This document shows, piece after piece, positions 37,209 to 48,341 of a stretch of 64,000 nt of DNA (the stretch's first letter is position 1; every line of letters starts with the position of its first letter). The notes below the pieces were generated by a model that searched no databases, had not been told where the DNA came from, and saw nothing but the letters and a program-made list of their open reading frames with translations. Position numbers and translations under genes: made by a program. Source of the stretch: Trifolium pratense (lineage: Eukaryota > Streptophyta > Magnoliopsida > Fabales > Fabaceae); assembly GCF_020283565.1 (NCBI RefSeq), contig NC_060060.1, positions 41,230,001 through 41,294,000 on the forward strand, given 5' to 3'.

Positions 37209-37838
37209 TGTTGTGAATTCGGATTGAATCACACCAATAAAATAATTGATGTGTGGAGCAAATAACGATTAAGCAATCAAATAATGAGATCGGCAATAAA
37301 AATCACAAATCAAAAGATAAAGCGATAAAAGAAAAGAACACAAGAGAATTGTTTACCCAGTTCAGTCAATGTGACCTACTCTGGGGGAGAGAGCAGCTCT
37401 CCGATCCACTATCAAACTTGTTCCTTGATTACAATGAAATTCACCACAAGAGTTACAAGATTTAGAGTTTTTCCTAAATCAACCCTAAGCCCGAATTTCT
37501 TCCCGTGACCAAGAAATTCAATATGAAAGTGTTTCCCAAGGTGATAGAATGTTTCCCTAACCCTAGAGTCTTCCCAAGATGAAATCTCTCAACCCTAGCC
37601 TTTTTGTTAGCCTTTGAAACCCTAAAAACCCCTTCAAAAAGTCAGAAAACGCATAACATATATATAGGCCCGCAGACACTACGCCTGGGCGCAGCCTCCC
37701 ACGCCTGGGCGTGAGCAACCTGAGTTCAGCCCAGTTTTCACGCCTGGGCGCCAACTCCCACGCCTGGGCGTGAGCAGGCAGAGACTACAAAAACATGATT
37801 TTTCTGATTTTTACATTATTTCAAGGCAATATTCAACA
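37209..37838 (-). repeat. 3' LTR of the Copia element
   Basis: 630 bp. Contains a TATATATA box near 37659-37666 and, upstream of it in transcript sense, four copies of ACGCCTGGGCG between 37681 and 37771. Confidence 0.93.
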
Positions 37839-37914
37839 ATTCTCCACCTTGCCTTTAAATCAATGGTGATGCCGACTTCTCATCAACCATCGTGCTGCTC
37901 TCTCCAACCTCCGT

Positions 37915-40900
37915 CTACTCTTCAACGAAGTTAATCAAGTACAAGCAATGCTTGAACTTAGCTCTAGGTAACGATTTGGTGAACATGTCAGCTGGATTCT
38001 CCTCCGATGCAATTTTCTCCACCATGATCTCTTTTGTCTCAATCATGTCTCTTACAAAATGCAACCGAATGTCAATGTGCTTTGTCCTTTCATGATACAC
38101 CTGGTGATTTGCCAAATGAATGGCACTCTGATTGTCACAATGTATCTTCACACATCCTTGACTAATCCCCATTTCTCCAATCATACCCTTCAACCATATG
38201 GCTTCCTTGACCCCTTCAACAAGGGCTATGTATTCTGCTTGAGTTGTTGACAAAGCTACAACAGATTGTTGATTGGCCTTCCACGTTACCGCTGTACCGA
38301 ACAATGTAAACACAAAACCCGATAAGGATTTTCTAGTGTCTATGTTACCTGCATAGTCCGCATCCACATATCCCTCCAAAGCATCTCTTCCTGGATCAGT
38401 TCTTGTGTACTTCAGACCACCCTTCAAAGAACCATTCAAATATCTCAGAACCCACTTCAAAGCTTTCCAATGAACTTGGCCTGGATTTGCCATAAACCGA
38501 CTTACCACGCTAATTGCATATGATAAATCAGGCCTACTACAAACCATGCCATACATGATGCTTCCAACCCCACTTGCATAGGGAGTACTCTCCATCTTCT
38601 TTCTCTCATCCTCGGATTGAGGACACTGTTTTATCGACAACTTTGAATGGTGACCAAGTGGCGTGTTCACTACCTTAGAATCTGTCATTCTAAACCGCTC
38701 CACCACTTTCTTCAAATAATCATGCTGAGATAAGAACAACTCACCTTTACTCCGGTCTCTCAAGATATCCATACCAAGTATCCTCTTCGCATTGCCAAGA
38801 TCCTTCATCTCAAATTCACCATTTAGTTTCTCCTTGAGCTGTTGAATCTCTTGCTTGTCAGAACTTGCCATAAGAATATCATCTACATAAAGAAGAAGGT
38901 AGAGAATGACTTTCTCATTCCTCTTCATCATGTATACACAACTATCATAGTTGCTTCTCACAAATCCAGCCTTCAATAAGAAATCATCAAACCGACGATA
39001 CCACTGCCTTGGACTCTGCTTCAACCCATACAAAGATTTCTTTAACAAACACACTTTTGAATTGTCTTTCACAAAACCTTCAGGTTGTTGCATGTAGATA
39101 GTTTCTTCTAACTCTCCATGTAAGAATGCGGTCTTCACATCCATTTGTTCTAACTCAAGATCATACATGTTAACAATCGCCATAAGTACCCTTATAGAAC
39201 AATGTTTCACCACAGGTGAGAAGATTTCGTTGTAATCAATCCCCTCAACCTGAGTAAAACCCTTTGCTACAAGTCTTGCCTTATACCTTGGTGCTTCGAC
39301 CCCTGGTATACCTTCTTTTCTTTTGAACACCCACTTGCTACCAACTACCCTTTTATTTTTAGGTAATGGCACAAGCTTCCAAGTCTGGTTCTTCTCCAAT
39401 GAAAGCATTTCCTCATTCATTGCCTTCAACCAGTCTTGACTATCTATGCTTTCTGATGCTTCCCTGAAGTTCTTTGGTTCCGAGTCTTGCACTTCTTCAG
39501 CTGCATTCAAAGCATAACAAATAAGGTCAGCATAACCGAGTCTATTAGGTGGACGAATAACTCTCCTCTCCCTATCTCTTGCTAGCTGATAGTCAGGAAC
39601 AGTTGTTTCATCACTTCCACTTTCATCAGGTACTTGAGTCTCATCCTCCTTTTCCCTCTCATCTGTGGAAGGCTCCACCTCAAACTGAATTCTCTCCACC
39701 CCCGTTTCTGGTCTTTTCTCAAGGTCTTTGCACTTCATCCCCATTCGGGTCTCATCAAAAGTGACATCCCTGCTTATGATAAACTTTGATCCTCCAGGCT
39801 CCATCTTCCACAGCTTGTAACCTTTCACACCTTCAGGGTAACCAATGAAAACACACTTCACAGCTCTAGCATCAAGCTTATCTTGCTTAACATGTGCAAA
39901 TGCTAAAGCTCCAAAGATTTTCAAGTTAGAGTAGTCTGCCGGCTTGCCACTCCAAACCTCCATAGGTGTCTTTAGATCAATTCCTGTTGATGGACATCTG
40001 TTGATCAAATATGCAGCAGTGTTAACTGCCTCTCCCCAGAAACTTTTGGGTAATCCAGCTCCCAACAGCATACATCTCACGCGCTCCAGCAAGGTCCTGT
40101 TCATCCTTTCAGCCAGTCCATTCTGCTGCGGTGTGTATGCAACGGTCTCATGCCTCTTTATACCTAGTTTCCTGCAAAACTCATTAAACTGCTCTGAAAC
40201 AAACTCCAGGCCATTGTCAGTCCTTAAAAGTTTTAGTTTACTTCCTGTTTGATTTTCTATTAAGGTATGCCATTCTTTGAATTTTTCAAAAGTGTCACTT
40301 TTATTCTTTATTATGTAAACCCATACCCTCCTAGAGTAATCATCAATTATTGAAAGAAAATATGAACCTCCCCCATGAGTAGACACAGATGCTGGACCCC
40401 AAAGATCCGAGTGAACATACTCGAATGGCCTAGTAGACTTATGCACTCCCACCCCAAACTTAACCTTATGTTGTTTTCCTAGAGTACAATTATCACAAAA
40501 GTCTAGTTTGTTCAATTTTTCTTTCCCTAGTAAACCTTGTTTAGCTAGTTCAACTAAACCCCTTTCACTAACATGACCTAACCTCAAATGCCATAGTTTA
40601 GTTATGTCTGCATTTTCAACACTAGTTACTAATGCATTAGAAATAACAGTTGAACCTTCTAAAATGTAAAGACCATTCATTTTAGACCCCTTAGCAATTA
40701 CTAATGCACCATTAGAAATTCTCATTACCCCACGTTCAATCCTAGTACAATACCCTAGATTATCAAACATGCTTATGGAAATTAAATTTCTTTTAAGTTC
40801 AGGAATATACCTCATATTCTTCAAAAGGAAATCACGATCGTCATACATTTTAAGACGAATAGTACCCATACCTTGAACCTTGCACGCTTTATTGTTACCT

Positions 40901-41493
40901 AGACGGACGACTCCACCTTCTTTAAGCTCCAAAGTTTCAAAGTACTCCTTTCTTGGACAAATGTGATATGAGCACCCCGAGTCCATGACCCAGCTCTTCT
41001 CAGGTTCCCAACTTGTAACTGTCAATGCTCCTGCACTCTCATAACCTTCCTCTTCACTAACACCAATTTGAGCTGACGAACTACCACCACCCCTTCTCTC
41101 AGGGCAGTCCTTCTTGAAGTGACCTGGTTCATGACAATGATAGCACTTTAACTTGCCACCACCATCACCCTTTGACCTAGACTTGGACCTATGCTTCTTT
41201 CCCTTCCCCTTACTTTTGTTCTCGCTTCTTCCTCTCGCCACATTCAGCCCTTCTCCGCTGTCATCAATCCTCAAGTCTCTCATCTTAGTCATCTCCTTGG
41301 TTCTCAAAGCCGATTGGACTTCATCCAAGGTGATAGTACCTTCTTTTCCATAGAGCAATGCATCCTTGAGGTTTTCAAATGACTTAGGTAAAGCACACAA
41401 TAGGTGGAAAGCTTTGTCCTCGTCCTCCAAGTTCACATCAATGTTCGCCAAATCGTCAATAATCTTATTGAACTCCGAAAGCTGCTCAACCAC
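37915..41493 (-). CDS. Copia gag-pol polyprotein, main part, 1192 codons
   Basis: Retrotransposon polyprotein lacking its first gag segment because of a frameshift. Order in this ORF: remaining gag, CCHC knuckle CYHCHEPGHFKKDC at about 117-130, aspartic protease DSGCS at about 171, integrase zinc region (LWHLRLGH ... CDNC) near 300-335, integrase core (HSDLWGP, IIDDYSRR, PQQNGLAERMNRT) from about 360, reverse transcriptase with LLYVDDILMA near 870, and RNase H with ALSTTQAEYIAL near 1090. The enzymatic part has no internal stop. Integrase and RT text resembles the Tork/Tnt1 group. The first methionine of this ORF is not the true start. Confidence 0.9.
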   Translation of the reverse strand: MVEQLSEFNKIIDDLANIDVNLEDEDKAFHLLCALPKSFENLKDALLYGKEGTITLDEVQSALRTKEMTKMRDLRIDDSGEGLNVARGRSENKSKGKGKKHRSKSRSKGDGGGKLKCYHCHEPGHFKKDCPERRGGGSSSAQIGVSEEEGYESAGALTVTSWEPEKSWVMDSGCSYHICPRKEYFETLELKEGGVVRLGNNKACKVQGMGTIRLKMYDDRDFLLKNMRYIPELKRNLISISMFDNLGYCTRIERGVMRISNGALVIAKGSKMNGLYILEGSTVISNALVTSVENADITKLWHLRLGHVSERGLVELAKQGLLGKEKLNKLDFCDNCTLGKQHKVKFGVGVHKSTRPFEYVHSDLWGPASVSTHGGGSYFLSIIDDYSRRVWVYIIKNKSDTFEKFKEWHTLIENQTGSKLKLLRTDNGLEFVSEQFNEFCRKLGIKRHETVAYTPQQNGLAERMNRTLLERVRCMLLGAGLPKSFWGEAVNTAAYLINRCPSTGIDLKTPMEVWSGKPADYSNLKIFGALAFAHVKQDKLDARAVKCVFIGYPEGVKGYKLWKMEPGGSKFIISRDVTFDETRMGMKCKDLEKRPETGVERIQFEVEPSTDEREKEDETQVPDESGSDETTVPDYQLARDRERRVIRPPNRLGYADLICYALNAAEEVQDSEPKNFREASESIDSQDWLKAMNEEMLSLEKNQTWKLVPLPKNKRVVGSKWVFKRKEGIPGVEAPRYKARLVAKGFTQVEGIDYNEIFSPVVKHCSIRVLMAIVNMYDLELEQMDVKTAFLHGELEETIYMQQPEGFVKDNSKVCLLKKSLYGLKQSPRQWYRRFDDFLLKAGFVRSNYDSCVYMMKRNEKVILYLLLYVDDILMASSDKQEIQQLKEKLNGEFEMKDLGNAKRILGMDILRDRSKGELFLSQHDYLKKVVERFRMTDSKVVNTPLGHHSKLSIKQCPQSEDERKKMESTPYASGVGSIMYGMVCSRPDLSYAISVVSRFMANPGQVHWKALKWVLRYLNGSLKGGLKYTRTDPGRDALEGYVDADYAGNIDTRKSLSGFVFTLFGTAVTWKANQQSVVALSTTQAEYIALVEGVKEAIWLKGMIGEMGISQGCVKIHCDNQSAIHLANHQVYHERTKHIDIRLHFVRDMIETKEIMVEKIASEENPADMFTKSLPRAKFKHCLYLINFVEE

Positions 41494-41974
41494 GGGACTT
41501 GTTCTCCGACATACGATAGAAGAACAACCGTTCTTTCAGACACTGCTTATGTGCCAAGGACTTGGTCATATACAATGCATCAAGCTTCGACCACATCCCT
41601 GCAGCAGTCCTCTCCATTGCTACTTCTCTCAACACATTATCCGCGAGGCACAAGATAATGGCACTCAATGCCTTATCATTCATCTCGTTCTTCTCTGCTG
41701 CTGAGAAAGTATTAGGCATGTTCGCAATTCCTAACAATGCTTCTGAACACTTCTGTTGTGTTAATATTGCCCTCACCTTCACCTTCCACAACCCAAAGTT
41801 GTTACTCCCGGTGAACTTCTCAATGTCCCACTTAGAACCCATGATACTTAAATCGTTTGATCCTTTGCCCCACGGTGGGCGCCAATTGTTGTGAATTCGG
41901 ATTGAATCACACCAATAAAATAATTGATGTGTGGAGCAAATAACGATTAAGCAATCAAATAATGAGATCGGCAA
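41486..41974 (-). pseudogene. Copia gag N-terminal piece, separated by a frameshift
   Basis: Gag begins at MGSKWDIEKFTGSNNFGLW (start codon at about 41841) and continues to FYRMSENK, after which the frame changes; the rest of gag continues one frame over in the ORF ending at 37915. A one-base length change near 41495-41505 accounts for the break. The upstream part of this ORF (41842-41974) is leader and LTR read-through. Confidence 0.8.
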
Positions 41975-42516
41975 TAAAAATCACAAATCAAAAGATAAAG
42001 CGATAAAAGAAAAGAACACAAGAGAAATGTTTACCCAGTTCAATCAATGTGACCTACTCTGGGGGAGAGAGCAGCTCTCCGATCCACTATCAAACTTGTT
42101 CCTTGATTACAATGAAATTCACCACAAGAGTTACAAGATTTAGAGTTTTTCCTAAATCAACCCTAAGCCCGAATTTCTTCCCGTGACCAAGAAATTCAAT
42201 ATGAAAGTGTTTCCCAAGGTGATAGAATGTTTCCCTAACCCTAGAGTCTTCCCAAGATGAAATCTCTCAACCCTAGCCTTTTTGTTAGCCTTTGAAACCC
42301 TAAAAACCCCTTCAAAAAGTCAGAAAACGCATAACATATATATAGGCCCGCAGACACTACGCCTGGGCGTAGCCTCCCACGCCTGGGCGTGAGCAACCTG
42401 AGTTCAGCCCAGTTTTCACGCCTGGGCGCCAACTCCCACGCCTGGGCGTGAGCAGACAGAGACTACCAAAACATGATTTTTCTGATTTTTACATTATTTC
42501 AAGGCAATATTCAACA
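41887..42516 (-). repeat. 5' LTR of the Copia element
   Basis: 630 bp partner of 37209-37838. The differences seen include CAGTCAAT/CAATCAAT and GCGCAGCC/GCGTAGCC. Confidence 0.93.
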
Positions 42517-42521
42517 CTAGC

Positions 42522-43150
42522 TATGCCAACTTCTTTCATTTACATGTCAACTACTGATATTCATTTATATGTATCGCTACAAATATTTCCATTATATTGT
42601 TAGTCCGATAGAAGTTTGCATACATAGGTACAACTCATTTAACCCTTGTTTTATTGCTAAAGGCACATGTTAAGGAAGCAAAAATAGAAATTATTAAATG
42701 TTAATTTGTACATTTTAACTTTTGAAGCATTAAATTTTTTTTATCATTAAATGTTGAGTTTCTATATTGGGACCCTTATTTTATTTAGATTATTATCATG
42801 TGCCCTTAGGGCACATTTTAGCTTTTTCCTTTTTATATTTAACTCTCACGTGACTTTCTAAAATATGTTCAAAAATTGGTTATGTAATTAGGGTTGCGCT
42901 AAAATGATTCAGCGTACAACGAATTGTTCATGAGAATTTAAATTTAAATTGTGGCTACAATAATATTTTTATCATACTTTACTTACATTTCAACTATTTA
43001 TATATTCATGATAATTTTGATACAAGCATTAATAAATTATTCTGTATTTAAAATTATTGAACAATAATTTTGTAATAAGAAATTGTATAAATGTTAACTA
43101 TGTACCAAATTTTAACATGGTCTCGTGCATCGCACGGGTACATGGACTAG
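42522..43150 (+). other. Right part of the Helitron
   Basis: AT-rich, non-coding, ending in the hairpin and CTAG. It contains inverted text GGGCACATTTT / AGGCACATGTT near 42660-42820. Confidence 0.6.
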
Positions 43151-43460
43151 TTACACATATAGTTTTTGTCTCTTGCTGTTAAATCAATTTGAATTTTGGA
43201 ATAATTACTTTGGATACATAATGCTTAGAACACTATAAAAAGCTCATAAAAAAAAACTCAAAATTTGATTTATAAGTGAGATTTCTGTTACTTTATATTT
43301 TTTTTTTAGTTTAAAAATTTCAGATTTAATTACTCTCCATTTAAAAAATTCTAAAGTTTGGTAAAAGAAATTATAATATTCTAAACATGTCTGAAAATTA
43401 AAACAATCTTTAAAATTTTGATAAATGCATAAAATTAAAAATTATATTTAACCTAATATT

Positions 43461-43472
43461 ATATTATTATTA

Positions 43473-43527
<55 letters not shown>
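43461..43527. repeat. (ATT)n microsatellite, unit 2
   Basis: About 21 ATT units with one interruption (TTTTTATT near 43472); longer than in unit 1. Confidence 0.9.
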
Positions 43528-43575
43528 GTCAAAGTTTTGACTATATTTTTAACCTTTTCCTTTTTAATTTGTAGA

Positions 43576-44037
43576 ATGGGTCGCGCAAAAACAGCTATGA
43601 AATACATTCAAGATGAGAATCCTCGCAAATTATGTTTTAGTCAAAGAAAAAAAGGATTAAAATAAAAAATATCTCAAATAACTAAGTCCGGAGCAAAAGC
43701 TTGTTTGGTCATGTATGATGAAAATAATGAAGGACCAATGACATGGCCAGAAAATCTTGCAACCGTAAACTCCATGCTTCAAGAATATGAGCATCAAAAG
43801 ATTGAGAAAACTCCTAAAGTATTTGATGTCAATGAGAATGACTACTTTAGAATTAAGAAAAATATTGTTAAAGCTGGGATTACTAAAGTGCATAAAGATA
43901 TCATCAGCATCAAGTATCCAACATGGCATCCACATTTTAATAAGATGAATGAGAATCAACTCAGAAACTTCATGGCTTCTATAGATGTTAAGATTAGAGC
44001 TTGTAATCACAAAATTAGCACGCTGAAACGTAGCTAG
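43576..44037 (+). pseudogene. MADS-box copy in unit 2, broken by a nonsense codon
   Basis: Aligned with the unit 1 gene from ATG at 43576. Codon 30 is TAA (43663-43665) where unit 1 has TCA, inside the MADS domain. Downstream the frame stays open to 44037 and includes an in-frame two-codon addition (DVNENDYF for DVNDYF). The RQRKK of unit 1 is SQRKK here, as in unit 3. A protein re-started at the methionine near 43711 would lack the DNA-binding part. Confidence 0.85.
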
Positions 44038-44441
44038 CCACGAAGCCACTTATTAGAGATGTGGTATTGATATATGCACCCTCTAGATTTTATAATTTTA
44101 CACCTGTATTTCTATTATTTTAAATCCCTCACATTTTTACTTTGCACCTATATTGCACTTGGATCGAATTTTTCTCATTTCCCTGTCATATTTTATTATA
44201 GCTAAAAGCAATGTATCCACTAGGCTAGCCATCAATGATGTTTAATGCGCGAATCTATTATCCATAACTTATATATTGTAGTATAATGAAATCCACTATT
44301 TAAAAATATAAATATAGTAATATGATATTGAAATTTGTGCAGTTAACTTCTCAAAAGTTTAAAAAGTATTACTTTCGATTCAAATTTTTTTTTTGGTTTC
44401 CTTAACTAGTGCTCTGAGACACCGGTTAGCATGACCCTCCT

Positions 44442-44946
44442 CAGGCCCGGTTTTGGGCCAATGCAACCAGGCCTCTAGCCCAGGGCCTCAAAAAAGTTGG
44501 GGCCTCAATTTTTTTCTTCCAAACCCATCATTTAAAATATAGGTTAAGTATTTGTTCGGACAATTAATTTCACAAAAGACACCCTGGTCTGTTGGCGCAC
44601 GTACCTCACTGGTATTTAAGACTTTAGGGTGGTGAGTTCGATTTTCCCTTGGGACAATTTTTTTTATTTAAGACTTCTATAATGAATTTACACGACTATT
44701 ATTGTTTATTTTATAAATAAAAACACTCTATAACTCTGACAAAAAAAACTCTATAACTTATAAATAATTTGACTACTTTACTTATTTTTTTAAGAAAATT
44801 ATATTAAAAAAAATTAATTTCTAAATTTAAGTAGTAATTTTTATTAAAAACACTACCAATATTTCTTTTTAAAAAAATTGTATTTTTATTAGTCGTCCAT
44901 TTTTATTATTTGTCCCGGGGCCTCCAAAATCTCGAAACCGGCCCTG
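44442..44946. mobile_element. hAT-like element, unit 2
   Basis: Same element and position as 32308-32824, with slightly degraded target duplications (ACCCTCCT and AACCTCCC). Confidence 0.75.
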
Positions 44947-45465
44947 AACCTCCCTATATATATTTAATAGTTTGTACCACTCTGAGTGAAACTATAGTAT
45001 AATACCTGTGCGTATGTATGGGTCACGACGTTGCCATGATTTTATTTTTATGATATGGTAAAATTAGTCTCGTTACAGAATTACTCGTCAATGCAAGATT
45101 TGTTTGTCCCGTGTATGATAGTTATATTCACCTTACAAATCGGTTTTGTAGGGTTGAGTTAAACTCAAATTCCAATACTAAAAAAGACATCATGTGATAT
45201 AGTTGAACCCGGATTCCATGCAGTCACATGTTTTGTGCAATTGGGCCATTTATAGCCGTCCGATAAAGATCGGACGGTCGTAACTTAAAAAATGTATTTT
45301 TTTATTGTATTTGTTTAAACCGTCCGATCGTGATCGGACGGCTATAAAATGACTGCACGAAAAAGTCGACTGCACCTAATCCAATGCCAATATAGTTACA
45401 TTGCAACAAGTTGTGTCGTCCAAAAATTTCAAACATTCATTTTTGAATTTAGACGCATTTACTAA

Positions 45466-45670
45466 GGGTCCGTTTAAAATAGCTTGTTTTTGAGCTTATG
45501 CAAATAAATAAGTTTTTATATTAATTTATAAGTTCTTACTAACGAAAACTGTATTTTTATAAGCTATTTTTTCATAAATTACTTTGACAAACTAATAATA
45601 ATACATAAAAACATATTTATTTGCATAAGTTATTTTTCATAAGCTCAAAATAAGCTATTTCAAACGAGCC
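45466..45670. mobile_element. Palindromic MITE, unit 2
   Basis: Homologous to 33327-33545, with GGGTCCGTTTAAAATAGCTT at the left and CAAACGAGCC at the right. Confidence 0.6.
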
Positions 45671-45725
45671 ATAAGTACAATACAATTGGTTTTTTTAGAA
45701 AGTAATATATATCCTTTTTTTTGTT

Positions 45726-45855
45726 GTCTTAGATGAAGTGGTAAATCCACTAAAATAAACTCATATAATTGTGGGATCTCGGATTCGAACCCGGGTCACG
45801 ACATCCGACCTAACAATTTCGGCATTTTTTTCCGGTTGAGTTAGGACTTATAGGA
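45726..45855 (+). mobile_element. tRNA-derived SINE-like element, unit 2
   Basis: Homologous to 33601-33730; the B box GGATTCGAACCCGGG is kept. Confidence 0.55.
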
Positions 45856-45884
45856 CAACAATATATAACTTTTTAAAATATATT

Positions 45885-45887
<3 letters not shown>

Positions 45888-45956
<69 letters not shown>
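45888..45956. repeat. (TA)n microsatellite, unit 2
   Basis: About 34 TA units; the matching place in unit 1 (33762-33780) has only a short TATATATTTATATATA. Confidence 0.95.
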
Positions 45957-45961
<5 letters not shown>

Positions 45962-46514
45962 TTATAGTTATTAATTATTAATTAATCTTTCCCTAAAAAA
46001 AATTATTAATTAATCAAGTTTGAACCCGTGACAATGCTTGGTTGGTTTTTTTTTTTACGGAATGCTTGGTTGGTTATATATTTCTTTTGTTGATTTTTTT
46101 TTTTTTGTTGATAAGATTTGTTGATTATATTTGGTTATATATATATTGATTCATTATTTCGTCAAAAAAAAAAATATTGATTCATTATTATTTTGTTTTC
46201 ATTGACTTTTTTTTAAAAAAATTTCAAATCCTTGTTTTCCGTAAAAAAGGTGAGCATATGTAAATCTCTTTGTTATGTAAAATTTTTTAATTGAATATAT
46301 CCAAAATCAAACTCATCCATTCCGTATGATCGATCCTATTGTACAAAATACTTTTAAAAAATAACACAATCTTTGTCAAAAAAAAAAACAAATAACACAA
46401 TCCAATATTCGTGTATATCATAATCAAACCAATTAATATATATAGCCATCTTCTACTAGATTAAATTTCACATATTTTCCTAGTTAAATTTCACATATTT
46501 TCTTAGGAGACACA

Positions 46515-48341
46515 ATGCCAGGTGCTATCATCAACAATGGCTCTGGGAAAAATTATCCCGGAAAGCTCACTTTTAGAGTCTTCATCACTTGTCTTACCGC
46601 TGCTTTTGGTGGTTTAATTTTTGGTTATGATCTTGGTATTTCAGGTAAAATACTCGTGCATTCGCATGTTTCTGCTCGTTAGTTATGTCTATGTTGATGT
46701 TGTGTAATGTTATATATGTACTTTGTGTAGGTGGAGTTACATCTATGGATCCGTTTCTAAAGAAATTCTTTCCAAATGTCTACGAAAAGGAGGCTAATAT
46801 AAAACCATCCGACAACCAGTACTGCAAATTCGATAGCCAAACATTAACATTATTCACCTCCTCGTTGTATTTGGCCGCTCTTGTAGCGTCTCTTGCGGCG
46901 TCTATTATTACTCGATTGTTTGGAAGGCGTCTGACTATGATTACCGGAGGTGTACTTTTTCTTGCCGGTGCTGCTTTGAATGGCTTTGCTCAAGAAGTTT
47001 GGATGCTCATTGTTGGTCGTATGTTACTTGGATTCGGAATTGGATGTGCTAATCAGGTAAATTAATTTATGTAATGTAATTAGATCTCATATTTATAAAT
47101 TTTAATTATGTATGTATTAGTTTGATGTTTCAATTTAATTATACTTAGGTTAAAATTAATGTTACACTTTTTTGTTTGTTTTATAGAGTGTGCCAATCTA
47201 TGTATCCGAGGTTGCTCCCTACAAGTACAGAGGAGCTCTTAATAATATGTTCCAATTAGCAATAACCATAGGCATATTTGTGGCTAATATCCTCAATTAC
47301 TTTTTCGACAAACTGAAAAACGGAGAAGGATGGCGCTATAGTTTGGGTTTTGCTTCCGTCCCCGCGATAATGATCATCATAGGTGCTATCTTCCTCCCGG
47401 ACTCGCCAAATTCCTTGATTGAACGCGGTCAAAACGACAAAGCCAAAGAAGAATTGATTAAAATTCGCGGTACCACGGATGTTGATGAGGAGTTTCAAGA
47501 TTTGGTTTTGGCTAGTGATATTTCAAAAACAGTTAAACATCCTTGGATGTCTTTGTTGAATAGAAAATATAGACCTCAACTTACAATGGCAATAGCTATT
47601 CCGTTCTTCCAACAACTCACCGGCATGAATGTGATTACATTTTATGCTCCGGTTTTGTTCAAAACTATTGGTTTTAGTGGCACTGCTTCTCTCATGTCAG
47701 CATTGATTACCGGAGGATGTAACATGCTGGCCACTTTCGTTTCAATTGCTACCGTTGATAAATTTGGACGAAGAACTCTATTTTTAGAAGGCGGTATTCA
47801 GATGTTTATTTGTCAGGTTTGTTAGATAAACTTTATTTAAATAAATTATACAATATCAATTCAATTTTAAATTTGTTTCTAATTTAAATTTTGTTTGCAG
47901 ATTGTTGTAGCTATAGCTATTGCTCTTAAGTTTGGAGTTGACGGTGACCCAGGTATATTGCCAAAATGGTATGCCATTATTGTTGTGTTGTGCATTTGTG
48001 TGTACGTAATGGGATTTGCGTGGTCTTGGGGTCCTCTCGGATGGTTGGTGCCTAGTGAGATATTTCCGCTCGAAGTTCGTTCGGCTGCTCAGAGTATTAA
48101 TGTCTCCGTTAACATGATATGCACCTTTGTGATTGCTCAAATCTTTACAACAATGCTTTGTCACATGAAGTTTGGATTGTTTATCTTCTTTGCATTTTTT
48201 GTTATTGTGATGAGCACATTTATTTACAAGTTTCTACCAGAGACCAAGGGAGTTCCAATTGAAGAAATGTCAACTGTGTGGGAGAAACATCCTTATTGGG
48301 GTAAATTTGTGAAAGATGATGATGCCAAGGAAGAAGTCTAG
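46515..48341 (+). CDS. STP-type monosaccharide/H+ symporter, unit 2, 508 aa
   Basis: Exons 46515-46644, 46731-47056, 47187-47816, 47901-48341, with the same intron positions and frame as the unit 1 gene. The protein differs from unit 1 at only a few residues: [12 protein letters not shown] for [18 protein letters not shown] for GGVQMF, and AIIVVL for AIVVVL. All family motifs and the lid cysteine pair (75, 449) are kept. Intact. It lies in the same orientation as, and downstream of, the broken MADS-box copy. Confidence 0.93.

Larger units (their letters stand above)
37209..42516 (-). mobile_element. Copia LTR retrotransposon, Tork/Tnt1-like, 5.3 kb, nested in the Helitron
   Basis: LTRs of 630 bp (37209-37838, 41887-42516) start TGTTGTGAATTC and end AATATTCAACA, flanked by the 5-bp duplication CTAGC (37204-37208, 42517-42521). 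The element reads on the minus strand: 5' LTR on the right, then ATTGGCGCCCACCGTGGGGC in the primer-site position, gag-pol, and a purine tract (AAAGGCAAGGTGGAGA) before the left LTR. About half a dozen LTR differences were noticed, so insertion is recent but older than the neighbouring Sirevirus. One frameshift in gag. Confidence 0.93.
36801..43150 (+). mobile_element. Non-autonomous Helitron (about 1.04 kb) split by a Copia element
   Basis: It begins TC at 36801 and ends CTAG at 43150, and is inserted between A and T without duplication. The 3' end has a short hairpin (CGTGC-ATC-GCACG at 43123-43135) about 11 bases before CTAG. The empty site (AATTA|TTACACATATAG) is present in unit 3 at about 58410 and in altered form in unit 1. 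No Rep/helicase ORF, so non-autonomous. Native sequence is 36801-37208 plus 42522-43150; the rest is the nested Copia and its target duplication. Confidence 0.8.
44038..46514. other. Spacer and STP upstream region, unit 2
   Basis: Homologous to 31693-34302 of unit 1: hAT-like element, paired CCGTCCGATC/GATCGGACGG text near 45257-45343, MITE, SINE and a long (TA)n tract. No gene. Confidence 0.6.

Noticed and set aside
41153..41974. Several plus-strand ORFs opposite the Copia gag
   Set aside because: Mirror images of the polyprotein-coding strand.
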